From positions 992,001 to 1,056,000 of the forward strand of contig JAKVCS010000003.1 of assembly GCA_022448365.1 (NCBI GenBank): DNA of 64,000 nt. Direction: 5' to 3'. The notes below the pieces were generated by a model, which saw nothing but the letters and a program-made list of their open reading frames with translations, was not told where the DNA came from and searched no databases. Below are positions 29,522 through 38,874 of this stretch, in pieces. The translations under genes were made by a program, and so were the position numbers. Positions within the stretch are counted from its first letter, which is position 1. Each line of letters begins with the position of its first letter. This DNA comes from Saccharospirillaceae bacterium. Its GTDB lineage: Bacteria; Pseudomonadota; Gammaproteobacteria; Pseudomonadales; Oceanobacteraceae.

Positions 29522-30911
29522 CTACCACCTCTTGCGAACTCATCACCAGCTGGCGGAAATACTCACCGCGCACTGCGAAATTCTTAAATTGATCAAAGCT
29601 CGCGCAAGCTGGTGATAACAAGACAAGATCTCCAGGCTCAGCCTCCTGCAATGCGTAACTCCAGGCCTGATCCATGGTTGTAAAAATCTCGGTTTTACAA
29701 TCACCCAGATCCTTCTGAATATTGATCGCATCGCGACCAAATAACAAAACCTCTGCCACGTACTTTTTACAAGGCAGAGTCAGATCGGAAAAATTCTGAT
29801 CTTTATCAACGCCGCCAGCCAACAGCCATATTTTTCCTTTACTGCTTGCCCCCAGACCAGTAATCGCTGCGAGGGTCGAGCCAACGTTGGTTCCTTTGGA
29901 ATCGTTGTAACAAGCCACACCATTAATATCAGCAACCCACTGACAACGATGAGCTAAACCAGCAAAGGTTTTGATGGCTGAAAAACTATCGGTCAATTGA
30001 ATATTAAGCGTCGATACTACTGCCTGCACCAGCGCCAAAGCCGACATCACATTCGCCAAATTGTGTTGCCCTTTGATTTTTATCTGGTCTGCTGACAACA
30101 ACGGCTGACTACCGAAATAAATCCAATCCTGCCCATCCACCAGACGAAGGCCGAACTCACCGGTTTCTGGTGAATTCAAACCAAAGCGAACCACTGAAGA
30201 ATCTGAATATGCTTTAGTCATATCATCATCCTTATTTTCAACGATCGCAGAAGCACCAGCAAAAATGCGTTGTTTAGCAACCAGATAATCTTCCATGCCT
30301 GAGTAGCGATCCATATGATCTTCACTCAGGTTTAAAATAGTGGCGACAGCCGCATTTAACTGAGACGTCGTTTCCAGTTGAAAACTTGAAAGCTCCAGTA
30401 CATAGACATCAACATCGCTGTCTTTATCACTACCGTCAGCCGCCACATCGCTAATCAGATCCAAAGCTGGTAAACCAATATTCCCACCAACCAAAGCTTT
30501 AACACCGCAGCTATTTAACATATCACCAGTCAGTGAAGTCACCGTACTTTTGCCATTGGATCCGGTAATAGCAATTACAGGCTTGGTCACGAACTCTTTA
30601 AATAACTGGATATCGCCGGAGATTTTAACCCCGGCCTTTATCGCTTGCTGAATCGCAGGTTCTGCCAGAGCTACCCCCGGGCTGACAATTAACTCGTCGT
30701 ACAGGCTTAACAACTCGCCATCTAAGACCCCGCAGGAGATCGTACTTTCAGGGAACTCTTGTCGAATGGAATCAAGGTTTGTGGGTTCGTCGCGGCTATC
30801 ACATAAATCAAAGGTCCAACCACGACGCTGACAAAAACGCGCACACGACAGTCCGGACATACCCAGTCCAACAATCATACGTTTAGTTGCGGATGTTTTC
30901 GTCAGATTCAT
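29514..30911 (-). CDS. murD: MurD, UDP-MurNAc-L-Ala--D-glutamate ligase
   Basis: 465 residues. Adds D-Glu to the stem peptide. Seen: an N-terminal Rossmann domain (MIVGLGMSGLSCARF), the P-loop AITGSNGKSTVTSL, LELSSFQLET, NLSEDHMDRYSGM, DSKGTNVGSTLAA and the C-terminal VLLSPACASFDQFKNFAVRG. ATG 30911; 23 bp after mraY. Confidence 0.97.
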   Translation of the reverse strand: MNLTKTSATKRMIVGLGMSGLSCARFCQRRGWTFDLCDSRDEPTNLDSIRQEFPESTISCGVLDGELLSLYDELIVSPGVALAEPAIQQAIKAGVKISGDIQLFKEFVTKPVIAITGSNGKSTVTSLTGDMLNSCGVKALVGGNIGLPALDLISDVAADGSDKDSDVDVYVLELSSFQLETTSQLNAAVATILNLSEDHMDRYSGMEDYLVAKQRIFAGASAIVENKDDDMTKAYSDSSVVRFGLNSPETGEFGLRLVDGQDWIYFGSQPLLSADQIKIKGQHNLANVMSALALVQAVVSTLNIQLTDSFSAIKTFAGLAHRCQWVADINGVACYNDSKGTNVGSTLAAITGLGASSKGKIWLLAGGVDKDQNFSDLTLPCKKYVAEVLLFGRDAINIQKDLGDCKTEIFTTMDQAWSYALQEAEPGDLVLLSPACASFDQFKNFAVRGEYFRQLVMSSQEVVDD

Positions 30912-30934
30912 TGCTCAATTTATCCCTTAGTTGG

Positions 30935-32017
30935 TTATCGAATCTTTAACGTCGCAAGACCAATTAACACCAGAATAATAGTGATGATCCAGAACCGGAC
31001 AATCACCCGAGGCTCAGGCCAACCCTTTAATTCATAGTGATGGTGTAAAGGCGCCATACGAAAAATTCGCTTACCTGTCATTTTAAAAGATGCTACCTGT
31101 AAAATAACCGAGACGGTTTCCGCTACAAATATTCCGCCCATAATGAACAGGATGACTTCCTGGCGAACGATAACAGCAACAACACCCAACGCGGCTCCCA
31201 AAGCCAGAGAGCCAACGTCACCCATGAACACCTGAGCCGGATACGTGTTGAACCATAAGAAACCAATACCAGCGCCGACAATAGCAGCGCAGAAAATCAC
31301 CAGCTCACCAGCACCAGCAATATAAGGAATGTGTAGATAATCAGCGAAATTTACGTGCCCCGCCAAATAGGCACAAACGCCTAAAGCCGCTGCAACCATC
31401 ACTGTTGGCATGATCGCCAGACCATCCAAACCATCCGTTAGATTAACCGCATTACTGGACCCAACGATTACAAAATAGGTTAATACCAGAAACATCAGAC
31501 CCAGCTGTGGCATTACGTCTTTAAAGAAAGGCACCACCAGTTGTGTCTCTTGTGGACTTTGAGCGCTATAAAACAAATACGCAGCCGCTATGATGGCGAA
31601 TACCGACTGCCAGAAGTATTTCCAGCGGCCTGGTAATCCCCGGGAATTTTTTTCAACCACTTTGCGATAATCATCGACCCAGCCAATTGCACCAAATGCC
31701 AGAGTAACCAGTAGCACAACCCAGACAAAGCGATTCTCGAGGTCTCCCCAAATCACCGTACTGATCGCAATAGAAAGCAGAATTAATGCACCGCCCATAG
31801 TGGGTGTTCCGGCCTTGCTTAAATGCGATTTAGGACCAACCTCACGAATAGCCTGACCTATTTGGTATTCACGTAATTTGCGAATAACAACGGGACCCAA
31901 GAGTAACGATACCAACAGCGCAGTAATTACCGACAAAATAGCCCTTAATGTTAGGTAGTTAACCACACCAAAGCCCGAATGAAATTGTGCCAACCAGTCA
32001 CCTAGCCATAGCAACAT
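30935..32017 (-). CDS. mraY: MraY, phospho-MurNAc-pentapeptide translocase
   Basis: 360 residues from ATG 32017, the canonical start [19 protein letters not shown] with GAGG upstream; an earlier start inside murF is rejected. Makes lipid I from UDP-MurNAc-pentapeptide and undecaprenyl phosphate. Seen: ten membrane helices, the catalytic acidic motifs [19 protein letters not shown] and [10 protein letters not shown], and the [11 protein letters not shown] loop. One base separates it from the murF stop. Confidence 0.98.
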   Translation of the reverse strand: MLLWLGDWLAQFHSGFGVVNYLTLRAILSVITALLVSLLLGPVVIRKLREYQIGQAIREVGPKSHLSKAGTPTMGGALILLSIAISTVIWGDLENRFVWVVLLVTLAFGAIGWVDDYRKVVEKNSRGLPGRWKYFWQSVFAIIAAAYLFYSAQSPQETQLVVPFFKDVMPQLGLMFLVLTYFVIVGSSNAVNLTDGLDGLAIMPTVMVAAALGVCAYLAGHVNFADYLHIPYIAGAGELVIFCAAIVGAGIGFLWFNTYPAQVFMGDVGSLALGAALGVVAVIVRQEVILFIMGGIFVAETVSVILQVASFKMTGKRIFRMAPLHHHYELKGWPEPRVIVRFWIITIILVLIGLATLKIR

Positions 32018-32018
32018 A

Positions 32019-33398
32019 CTAGTTTTCCTCTTCCCCAATTTGTAATGCAGTAACGACTTTATCCATGCCTGCACTACGAGACCCTTTCACCAGCAACACA
32101 TCGGTTGCAGAGGTCTGTTGTTTTAAGTAATGAACCAATTCGTCACGCTTTTCGTACCAGATTCCTTTATCACCAAAGGCCGCTACAGTGTTTTTATTGT
32201 ATTTTCCGGTAGCAACCAGGCGCTTAATTCCCTGTTGTTGAGCGTACTGCCCTATTTTGTAGTGAATACTCTCTGCGTCATCACCAAGCTCCGCCATATC
32301 ACCAAGCACCAACCAACTATTTTCAGCGTTGGCCAGTACATCAATAGCAGCATAAACAGACGCAGGACTGGCGTTATAACTATCATCCAAAATACGTTGA
32401 TTCTGGGCACCGTCACACCAGCGCAAACGACCCTTATACGCCTCAGCAGTTTCGAGACCATAAATAACTTTCTCAATAGGCATGGGAACGGCTAAAGCAG
32501 CAGCAACTACGGCTAACGCATTACGGACGTTATGCTCGCCTAACAAAGGCAAATCGACGGAATACGACGAATCACCATTGACCACCAGCGTGAAATGGCA
32601 CCCCTGGAGGCTAGTCTCTATATTCACAGCTCGAATATCTGCATTAACCGATAACCCGAAACTGGTTACGGCAATACCTTGGCGCTCTGCACGCTGTTGC
32701 CAAACATCATAGAATTCATCATCGCGATTTAAGATAGTACGCCCGCCAGGGCGGACATAATCGATTATTTCCCCTTTGGTTTGTACAATCCCCGAAAGAC
32801 TGCCAAAACCTTCGAGATGCGCTTCGCTGGCATTGGTCAGTATGCTGATATCAGGTTCAACAAACTGCGCGGTGTAAGCAATTTCTTTTAAGCCACTGGC
32901 ACCTAATTCAATCATCGCCGCTTCATGTTCAGGCTGAATGGCTAATAATGTCAGCGGTGCACCAATATGGTTATTCAGATTTCCCTGTGTCATCCAGGTG
33001 CTGAATTGCTGACGCAATACATTCGCCATCAACTGCTTCACACTCGTCTTTCCAGCACTGCCAGTAACAGCAACGACCTGACCTGTAAATTGACGACGCT
33101 GATACTGAGCAATCTGGCCAAGTGCCAATAAACAATCAAATACACGGATTAACGGGAAACTGTTCAGCCCATCAGTATTTATATCTTCGTCAATCAGGGC
33201 GGCAACAGCGCCTGCCGCTTTTGCTTGGTGAATAAATTCATGGCCATTAAAACGTTCACCTTTTAACGGGATGTATAAATCACCTTTTGAAATAGTACGG
33301 GTATCGGTTGAAATACCCCTGATTTCAGTCTCTGAACCCTGAGTCAAAATACCCTTGATGACCGGCAGAATCTCGCTGACTGTAAAAGACTTAAGCAT
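32019..33398 (-). CDS. murF: MurF, UDP-MurNAc-tripeptide--D-Ala-D-Ala ligase
   Basis: 459 residues from ATG 33398; of the tandem ATGs, this one has the better 5-base spacing to GGAGG. Adds D-Ala-D-Ala, the last cytoplasmic stem-peptide step. Seen: an N-terminal Mur ligase fold ([20 protein letters not shown]), the P-loop [14 protein letters not shown], the [13 protein letters not shown] block, [22 protein letters not shown] and [12 protein letters not shown]. Overlaps the murE end by 8 bp. Confidence 0.97.
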   Translation of the reverse strand: MLKSFTVSEILPVIKGILTQGSETEIRGISTDTRTISKGDLYIPLKGERFNGHEFIHQAKAAGAVAALIDEDINTDGLNSFPLIRVFDCLLALGQIAQYQRRQFTGQVVAVTGSAGKTSVKQLMANVLRQQFSTWMTQGNLNNHIGAPLTLLAIQPEHEAAMIELGASGLKEIAYTAQFVEPDISILTNASEAHLEGFGSLSGIVQTKGEIIDYVRPGGRTILNRDDEFYDVWQQRAERQGIAVTSFGLSVNADIRAVNIETSLQGCHFTLVVNGDSSYSVDLPLLGEHNVRNALAVVAAALAVPMPIEKVIYGLETAEAYKGRLRWCDGAQNQRILDDSYNASPASVYAAIDVLANAENSWLVLGDMAELGDDAESIHYKIGQYAQQQGIKRLVATGKYNKNTVAAFGDKGIWYEKRDELVHYLKQQTSATDVLLVKGSRSAGMDKVVTALQIGEEEN

Positions 33399-34875
33399 CA
33401 TGACCTCCCGCCTTCTCAAATCCCAGCTTCAGCAAAACCGCTTCGTCACTGTAAGGCTGTTTTACCCCGGCGATATCCTGATAGTTCTCATGGCCCTTAC
33501 CCGCAATCACAATAAGCTCGACATCAGATTCGCAAGCCCGCTGAATGGCAGCACTTCTGTCATGCTCGCAAGAGAAATGTTCCGATCCAGGACAACTGAG
33601 CACATCAGAAAAAATCTGCTCTGCGCTCTCGGTGCGAGGATTATCGTCGGTTAACCAGACCTGAGCTTTACTGTCCAAAGCCGCCTGCGCCATGAGCGGA
33701 CGCTTTGTACGATCGCGATCTCCGCCACAGCCAAAGACCAGAGCAATATTGTCGGCTGACTGATTCACCGCCTGCATAACATTGGTTAAAGCATCCGGAG
33801 TATGAGCAAAATCCACCACCGCTTGCTGCGTTTTAGCATTTACCTGACGACGATAAAGTTCCATGCGACCTGCGACCGGCTGTAACTTCTCCGCAGCCAA
33901 CAATAACTGATTAAAATTGAAGCCATGCAGGCATAAAACACTGATCGCCGCCACCGTATTGGCCAGATTAAAATCACCAATCAGTGGTAAACGAACAACA
34001 CCGTCACCCCAAGGCGAATACAAATTTGCCGTTAGTAAGCCATCACAATATTTAATATCGTCATAACGAACCTGAGCATCTTTACTTGCACCATAGGTTA
34101 TAATCCTGGTATCTGCTGCCGTGCTTTTTACCAATCTGACGCCGTATTCGTCATCGATATTAATCAGTGCATTTTTAACTGAAAAATCGGTGAATAAAGA
34201 TGATTTAGCGGCAAAATACGCCTCCATATCACCGTGATAATCCAGATGATCCTGAGTGAGATTAGTTAACACTGCGGTTTCGAAAACTAACCCGTCAATA
34301 CGGCCTTGATGAATGCCATGCGATGACACCTCCATCGCCACCAGGTCAGCTTGTTTTTGTTGCATGTCATTTAATAAACGCGCCACTACGGATAAATCCG
34401 GCGTGGTGTTGCGGGTTTCTGCAAGCTCTGGCCAGACGCCGTTCCCTAATGTTCCTAACACACCAGCTTTTTTCTCAATGGCCACTGCCAGTTGGGCGAT
34501 GTACTGAGTAACTGAGCTTTTGCCATTGGTTCCGGTGACTGCAATTAAAGGTAATTCACCATTGGTGTTATAACGACGCTGCAACCAGCCTGGTGTTTCT
34601 GATTTTAAATCCGGTGTAGAAAATACCGGCACACCACCACTGACGAATTCGTAGCCAATACACTCGAATGCAACTGGTCCTTCCGCCAGCACAGCGATTG
34701 CGCCACGCTGAATAGCATCATTAATATGCGTACGACCGTCTTGCTGGGAACCACAACGGGCTATGAATAAATCCCCCGCCCGTACGTCGCGACTATCAAC
34801 GTGAATATGATTGATTTCACGATCCCATTCCGGCGGAATAAATGGAACACCCTGAGTTAATGCAGATAACTTCAT
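33391..34875 (-). CDS. murE: MurE, UDP-MurNAc-dipeptide--meso-DAP ligase
   Basis: 494 residues. Adds the third stem-peptide residue. Seen: VDSRDVRAGDLFIA, the P-loop AVTGTNGKSSVTQYIA, TTPDLSVVARLL, MEVSSHGIHQGRI, NLTQDHLDYHG and VVDFAHTPDAL. The motif DDNPRTESAEQIF in the C-terminal domain is the DNPR signature for meso-diaminopimelate rather than lysine. ATG 34875 overlaps the ftsI stop (ATGA). Confidence 0.98.
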   Translation of the reverse strand: MKLSALTQGVPFIPPEWDREINHIHVDSRDVRAGDLFIARCGSQQDGRTHINDAIQRGAIAVLAEGPVAFECIGYEFVSGGVPVFSTPDLKSETPGWLQRRYNTNGELPLIAVTGTNGKSSVTQYIAQLAVAIEKKAGVLGTLGNGVWPELAETRNTTPDLSVVARLLNDMQQKQADLVAMEVSSHGIHQGRIDGLVFETAVLTNLTQDHLDYHGDMEAYFAAKSSLFTDFSVKNALINIDDEYGVRLVKSTAADTRIITYGASKDAQVRYDDIKYCDGLLTANLYSPWGDGVVRLPLIGDFNLANTVAAISVLCLHGFNFNQLLLAAEKLQPVAGRMELYRRQVNAKTQQAVVDFAHTPDALTNVMQAVNQSADNIALVFGCGGDRDRTKRPLMAQAALDSKAQVWLTDDNPRTESAEQIFSDVLSCPGSEHFSCEHDRSAAIQRACESDVELIVIAGKGHENYQDIAGVKQPYSDEAVLLKLGFEKAGGHDA

Positions 34876-36599
34876 GCTGCACCTCGCTCATTTATAATAA
34901 TTTTTTTGATATTACTGTTATCCGGAGCGACCTGGCGCAGACGCAGTGATTGCTCCATAATTCTTGAGAAAACCGGAGCCGCAACCTCACCGCCATAATA
35001 TTCCTGACCCTGAGGCTCATCCACCACAACCACCAACACCAGTTCCGGGTTTGAAATGGGCGCAACTCCGGCAAAAATGGCGGTATATTCGGAGTCTTCA
35101 TAGCCCTCACTACCCACTTTGTGTGCTGTGCCGGTTTTTCCACCTACACGATAACCTTCAACCCGGGCGCGACGACCTGTTCCTTTTGCTGACGTCACTG
35201 TCTCCAGCATATTTAATACTTGTTTGGCCGTACGAGCCTTCATCACCCGCTGACATTCCGGGCTGTTTTCAATATTTTTCTGCATCAGTAGACGAACAGC
35301 CTGACGGCACCCCTGCTGACTTAAGCTGGTATAAGCTTGGGCCAACTGCAAAGGAGTGACAGATAAACCATAGCCATAAGACATGGTGGCTAAACGAAGA
35401 TCATCCATTTGCTCCGGATAGGGCAAGCGTCCCACAGCTTCACCCGGAAAACCCAAAGCCGTTGCAGTACCCATGCCCGTATCATGAAAAAAGCGCCAGA
35501 TATGATCGGCGCCAAGGTTATGAGCTAATTTTGTCACTCCAACATTGGAGGATTTAGTGATAATACCGGTGACATCCAGCTCACCATAATTACGATGATC
35601 ACGAATGGTTTTATGTTTAACCCGCATAAAACCCGGCGCTGTATTTACTTTCGTGGTCGGCGAGTAACGACCGGAATCCAGCGCTGCTGCCACCGTAAAT
35701 GGCTTCATGGTTGAACCGGGTTCAATCAGATCAGCTAGAGCACGATTCCGCATGAACTCCGCTTTTAATTTGGCACGATTATTCGGGTTATAGGATGGCT
35801 GATTAACCAGAGCCAATACCTCACCATTGCGAGCATCCAATAACACTGCAGATCCGGATTTTGCCTTGTGGGAGGAAACGGCTGCTTTTAATTCGCGGTA
35901 AGCCAGATACTGCAATCGCAGGTCGATCGTCAGGTTCAGATCACTGCCTGGCTGCGAAACTTCATCCACATTTAATTGTTTGATGACATTGCCATATAAA
36001 TCTTTCACGACCTGACGGGAACCTTCGGTGCCTTTCAGGTAATCATCAAATGCCAGCTCCAGACCTTCCTGCCCCTTACCATCGATATTCACGATACCTA
36101 ACGTATGCGCTGTCACTTCCGCTGCGGGATAATAACGACGGAAATCGTCATCACCATACACGCCATTAATACCCATTTTCAGGACGCGCTGCGCCAACTC
36201 AGGCTCAACCTGGCGCTTTAAATAAATGAAAGAGCGGCCCTGAGTGGCCGCTCTTTCTACTTTTTCCAGTAGCGATTTCTTTTTCAGACCCAAAGGCTTT
36301 GCCAATAGCGGAAGTTGCTGCAAATTCACCTGCTGTGGGTTCAACCATAATGTAATTACCGGCGTACTGATGGCCAGGGGTCGTCCATGCCGATCGAGAA
36401 TTTTGCCGCGACTGGCAGGCTGAACTTCAGAGCGCACCGTACGTTTTTCGCCCTGCTCGAATAAGAACGGTTGATCAACCGTATGTAACATAACCAGTCG
36501 TGCCAGAATCGCTAACAACAAAGCAGCAAAAACCGCCATCACCAGCGCAAAGCGCCAGCGGGCAATTCCGCGTGTTGTTGATTCTTGTTGTTCCGTCAC
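34872..36599 (-). CDS. ftsI: FtsI/PBP3, septal transpeptidase
   Basis: 575 residues. Class B penicillin-binding protein that cross-links septal peptidoglycan with FtsW. Seen: one N-terminal membrane helix (about 15-36), the R-rich linker RGKILDRHGRPLAIST, a dimerisation domain (about 60-210), and the transpeptidase motifs S296TMK299, SSN in TKSSNVGVTKL and KTGT in VGGKTGTAHK. The start is GTG 36599 with GGAG at 7 bases. It follows ftsL after 40 bp. Confidence 0.98.
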   Translation of the reverse strand: MTEQQESTTRGIARWRFALVMAVFAALLLAILARLVMLHTVDQPFLFEQGEKRTVRSEVQPASRGKILDRHGRPLAISTPVITLWLNPQQVNLQQLPLLAKPLGLKKKSLLEKVERAATQGRSFIYLKRQVEPELAQRVLKMGINGVYGDDDFRRYYPAAEVTAHTLGIVNIDGKGQEGLELAFDDYLKGTEGSRQVVKDLYGNVIKQLNVDEVSQPGSDLNLTIDLRLQYLAYRELKAAVSSHKAKSGSAVLLDARNGEVLALVNQPSYNPNNRAKLKAEFMRNRALADLIEPGSTMKPFTVAAALDSGRYSPTTKVNTAPGFMRVKHKTIRDHRNYGELDVTGIITKSSNVGVTKLAHNLGADHIWRFFHDTGMGTATALGFPGEAVGRLPYPEQMDDLRLATMSYGYGLSVTPLQLAQAYTSLSQQGCRQAVRLLMQKNIENSPECQRVMKARTAKQVLNMLETVTSAKGTGRRARVEGYRVGGKTGTAHKVGSEGYEDSEYTAIFAGVAPISNPELVLVVVVDEPQGQEYYGGEVAAPVFSRIMEQSLRLRQVAPDNSNIKKIIINERGAA

Positions 36600-36639
36600 C
36601 GCCTGGCTCCGTCTTTTGTTTCTGTCTGTTTTGTTATAA

Positions 36640-36924
36640 TTACTGTTGCAACATCTGAATATCGGTCGCTTCAGTCATATTGAGTTGTTTGCGTACGCGC
36701 TGATCGATTCGCCCCAGAGCCGTTAGCGTGCTGATTTCCAGCAACAATCGGGTCTGCTCCTGCATTAAATCCATGCGCATACGGTCAAGCTTCTGCCACT
36801 GAACCAACAAGCTGCGATGCTGATGCACTTGCGCCACCTGAATACCCGCAGTGATCAATACCAACAACCACAAAAGGAGCGGCACAATTTTTAGTCCGGC
36901 TTTGATGTTAATGACAGTTGTCAT
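36640..36924 (-). CDS. ftsL: FtsL, divisome bitopic protein
   Basis: 94 residues: a short cytoplasmic part, one membrane helix (VPLLLWLLVLITAGIQVAQV, about 13-32) and a periplasmic coiled coil (about 38-85). Forms the FtsQBL complex that activates FtsWI. Sequence conservation is low in this family, so identity rests on size, topology and the position between rsmH and ftsI. ATG 36924 overlaps the rsmH stop by one base (ATGA). Confidence 0.94.
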   Translation of the reverse strand: MTTVINIKAGLKIVPLLLWLLVLITAGIQVAQVHQHRSLLVQWQKLDRMRMDLMQEQTRLLLEISTLTALGRIDQRVRKQLNMTEATDIQMLQQ

Positions 36925-37874
36925 CAGGCCAAACGCTCAGCAACTCGCAACACGGCGCTTCGGGAACGAGCGTTGCGTTTTACTTCTTCCTCAGTTGGCA
37001 TAATGGCTTTGCCAACCCGCTTCATGGTTTTACCCAGCTGGTCATCCGTTAGCGGAATACCCACCGGAACATCCTTACCTTTTTCCTGCGCACGAATAAA
37101 TCGTTTCACCATGCGATCTTCCAGTGAGTGAAAACTGATTACCGCCAGGTGCCCACCAGCAGCGAGCAGATCCACTGATTCATTCAATACATTTTCCAAA
37201 TCACCCAGTTCGTTATTCACGGCAATACGAATCGCCTGGAATGCACGGGTGGCCGGATGCTTATGACGCTCCCAATTCGGGTTGGCTGCCTTTACAATTT
37301 CAGCCAAACGCAAAGTGGTGGTAATCGGCTCTTCCGCCTGCGCTTTTTTCAGCCAATTTGCGATACGCTTGCCATAACGCTCTTCACCGTATTCCTTTAA
37401 TACCCGGGCAATTTCTTTTTCCGGGGTTTGCTCAAGCCACTGGGCTGCACTGAGTCCGGCATCCGGATTCATACGCATATCAAGCGGACCGTCGCGCAAG
37501 AAACTGAAGCCACGCTCAGCATCGTCGAGCTGGGGAGACGACACCCCCAGATCGAGCAAAATCCCGTCTACCTCAGAAATACCTAAGCGCGCTAATTCGG
37601 TTTTCATCTCGGCAAAACTGGACTGCACAATCTGAAAGCGATTGTCTTCCTGCTCTAACTCTTTGCCCGACTGAATCGCCAGAGGATCTTTATCAAACCC
37701 AATCAGGCGACCATTATCGGATAACTTGCTTAATAACAAACGGCTGTGGCCCCCGCGGCCAAAAGTGCCATCCACATACACACCGTCGGGTCTAGTGAGA
37801 CAACCGTCGACCGTTTCTTCCAGCAATACCGTGGTGTGTAAAAAGTGTTCTAAATTTGTGTCTGTCAAACTCAT
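36924..37874 (-). CDS. rsmH: RsmH (MraW), 16S rRNA m4C1402 methyltransferase
   Basis: 316 residues. N4-methylates C1402 of 16S rRNA. Seen: the N-terminal VLLEETVDGCL, SAM motif I VDGTFGRGGHSRLLL, DGILLDLGVSSPQLD, RDGPLDMRMNP, and the C-terminal VISFHSLEDRMVKRFIR. ATG 37874 overlaps the mraZ stop (ATGA), consistent with a mraZ-rsmH-ftsL-ftsI transcript. Confidence 0.98.
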   Translation of the reverse strand: MSLTDTNLEHFLHTTVLLEETVDGCLTRPDGVYVDGTFGRGGHSRLLLSKLSDNGRLIGFDKDPLAIQSGKELEQEDNRFQIVQSSFAEMKTELARLGISEVDGILLDLGVSSPQLDDAERGFSFLRDGPLDMRMNPDAGLSAAQWLEQTPEKEIARVLKEYGEERYGKRIANWLKKAQAEEPITTTLRLAEIVKAANPNWERHKHPATRAFQAIRIAVNNELGDLENVLNESVDLLAAGGHLAVISFHSLEDRMVKRFIRAQEKGKDVPVGIPLTDDQLGKTMKRVGKAIMPTEEEVKRNARSRSAVLRVAERLA

Positions 37875-38326
37875 AGCGACAAGCTCTGTAATTCTTCCGG
37901 CAGCTGATCTGGCTGGCTCACCATATCCAGGTAGTCATCACGACGGCTTTCCCATTGCGCCTTGCTCCAAAGTTCCAGCTTTTTACCCTGACCGACCAGC
38001 ACACTTTCTTTTTCTAAACCGGCGTATTCCCGCAAAGGTTGCGGTAACAGCACTCGTCCACTGCCATCCAGCTCCAAATCTGTTGCATGACCTATCAGCA
38101 GCCGCTGAATACGCCGGGCAACCGGATTAAAGCTGGGTAGCGCCTCAATTTTCTTTTGAATCTCTTCCCACTCATTAATGGGATACACCAACAGACAACG
38201 TTCTTCAGTATCAATGGTGGCTACCAAACGGGCACCACAGAGCTCCGTCAGCGGTTCCCGGTATTTAGTCGGGATCGCCAGACGCCCTTTAGCATCCAGA
38301 TTGATCGTATGTAGCCCCCGAAACAT
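37871..38326 (-). CDS. mraZ: MraZ, transcriptional regulator of the dcw cluster
   Basis: 151 residues, two SpoVT/AbrB-like domains each with the DxxGR signature: LDAKGRLAIPTKYRE (about 10-24) and LDGSGRVLLPQPLREYAGL. Family knowledge: MraZ binds short direct GTGGG-type repeats upstream of its own gene and represses the dcw cluster. Here three GTGG[A/G] repeats at 10-bp period lie just downstream of the predicted -10. ATG 38326; a weak GGGCAG is the only Shine-Dalgarno-like sequence. Confidence 0.97.
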   Translation of the reverse strand: MFRGLHTINLDAKGRLAIPTKYREPLTELCGARLVATIDTEERCLLVYPINEWEEIQKKIEALPSFNPVARRIQRLLIGHATDLELDGSGRVLLPQPLREYAGLEKESVLVGQGKKLELWSKAQWESRRDDYLDMVSQPDQLPEELQSLSL

Positions 38327-38430
38327 GCGTCTGCCCGTCTCTGACCTGTTGTTTGTTTATTGGGTAACTCTTTCTGGCAATGATAGTAAGTACTAACATC
38401 CTGTGAATCTCTCATGCAGCGCAAGGAGAC

Positions 38431-38455
38431 TCCACAAATACCCACTATCTTCCAC
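38431..38455 (-). promoter_or_regulatory. MraZ-box array: three direct repeats at 10-bp period
   Basis: On the - strand GTGGA, GTGGG and GTGGA start exactly 10 bp apart, 105-129 bp upstream of the mraZ ATG and immediately after the promoter below. This matches the known geometry of MraZ operators (5-bp repeats with 5-bp spacers). Confidence 0.8.
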
Positions 38456-38463
38456 ATATTGAC

Positions 38464-38492
38464 ACTATAGGAATCACCCTAGCCTTTTGCAA
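38464..38492 (-). promoter_or_regulatory. Predicted sigma70 promoter of the mraZ/dcw cluster
   Basis: TTGCAA (38492-38487), 17-bp spacer, TATAGT (38469-38464). The predicted start point falls at about 38457, next to the MraZ boxes, so bound MraZ would block initiation or clearance. Confidence 0.7.
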
Positions 38493-38874
38493 GCTAATGA
38501 ACTGGACGAAATTGTACAATTTTGCGTTATTTCACAATGACTTAGCTAAGTGGGAGAGAATGGTGGGGAATTGTGGTGAACAAAACCTGAACAGAGTGTT
38601 CCATCTAACGCGCATAGTTAAAGTAATTTATGAAGTTAGCACCCACTAACTTTTTCTTTTAGAAATTTTAGCTATATGAAGTAATTACTAACTTTCGCCT
38701 CATTACTTTAGTTAGTGAACACTAATGTAATAGTAAAACATTCACTGAGAATAAAGAACTGCAAAGTCGCATCGCACTCTACTCAATTTCAGTCGCCAAG
38801 CCCGCTCTGCTTGATTAACATGCGCGCTGACATCAACCACCGTTCCTCTGTGAACCACAACCAATTCCTGTGCT
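38493..38874. other. Intergenic region between mraZ and the channel gene
   Basis: About 380 bp, AT-rich, with no credible ORF. It holds the palindrome AAATTGTACAATTT (38509-38522), rightward GTGG repeats (38550-38577) and several CACTAA/TTAGTG elements including the palindrome TTAGTG-AA-CACTAA (38712-38725). It must also contain the channel-gene promoter, which I could not fix to one site. Confidence 0.6.
38712..38725. promoter_or_regulatory. Palindrome upstream of the channel gene
   Basis: TTAGTG-AA-CACTAA with perfect 6-bp arms, about 150 bp upstream of the channel ATG. Further copies of the half-site occur at 38644-38650 (CACTAAC) and 38687-38693 (ACTAACT). Operator function is inference. 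Confidence 0.4.
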
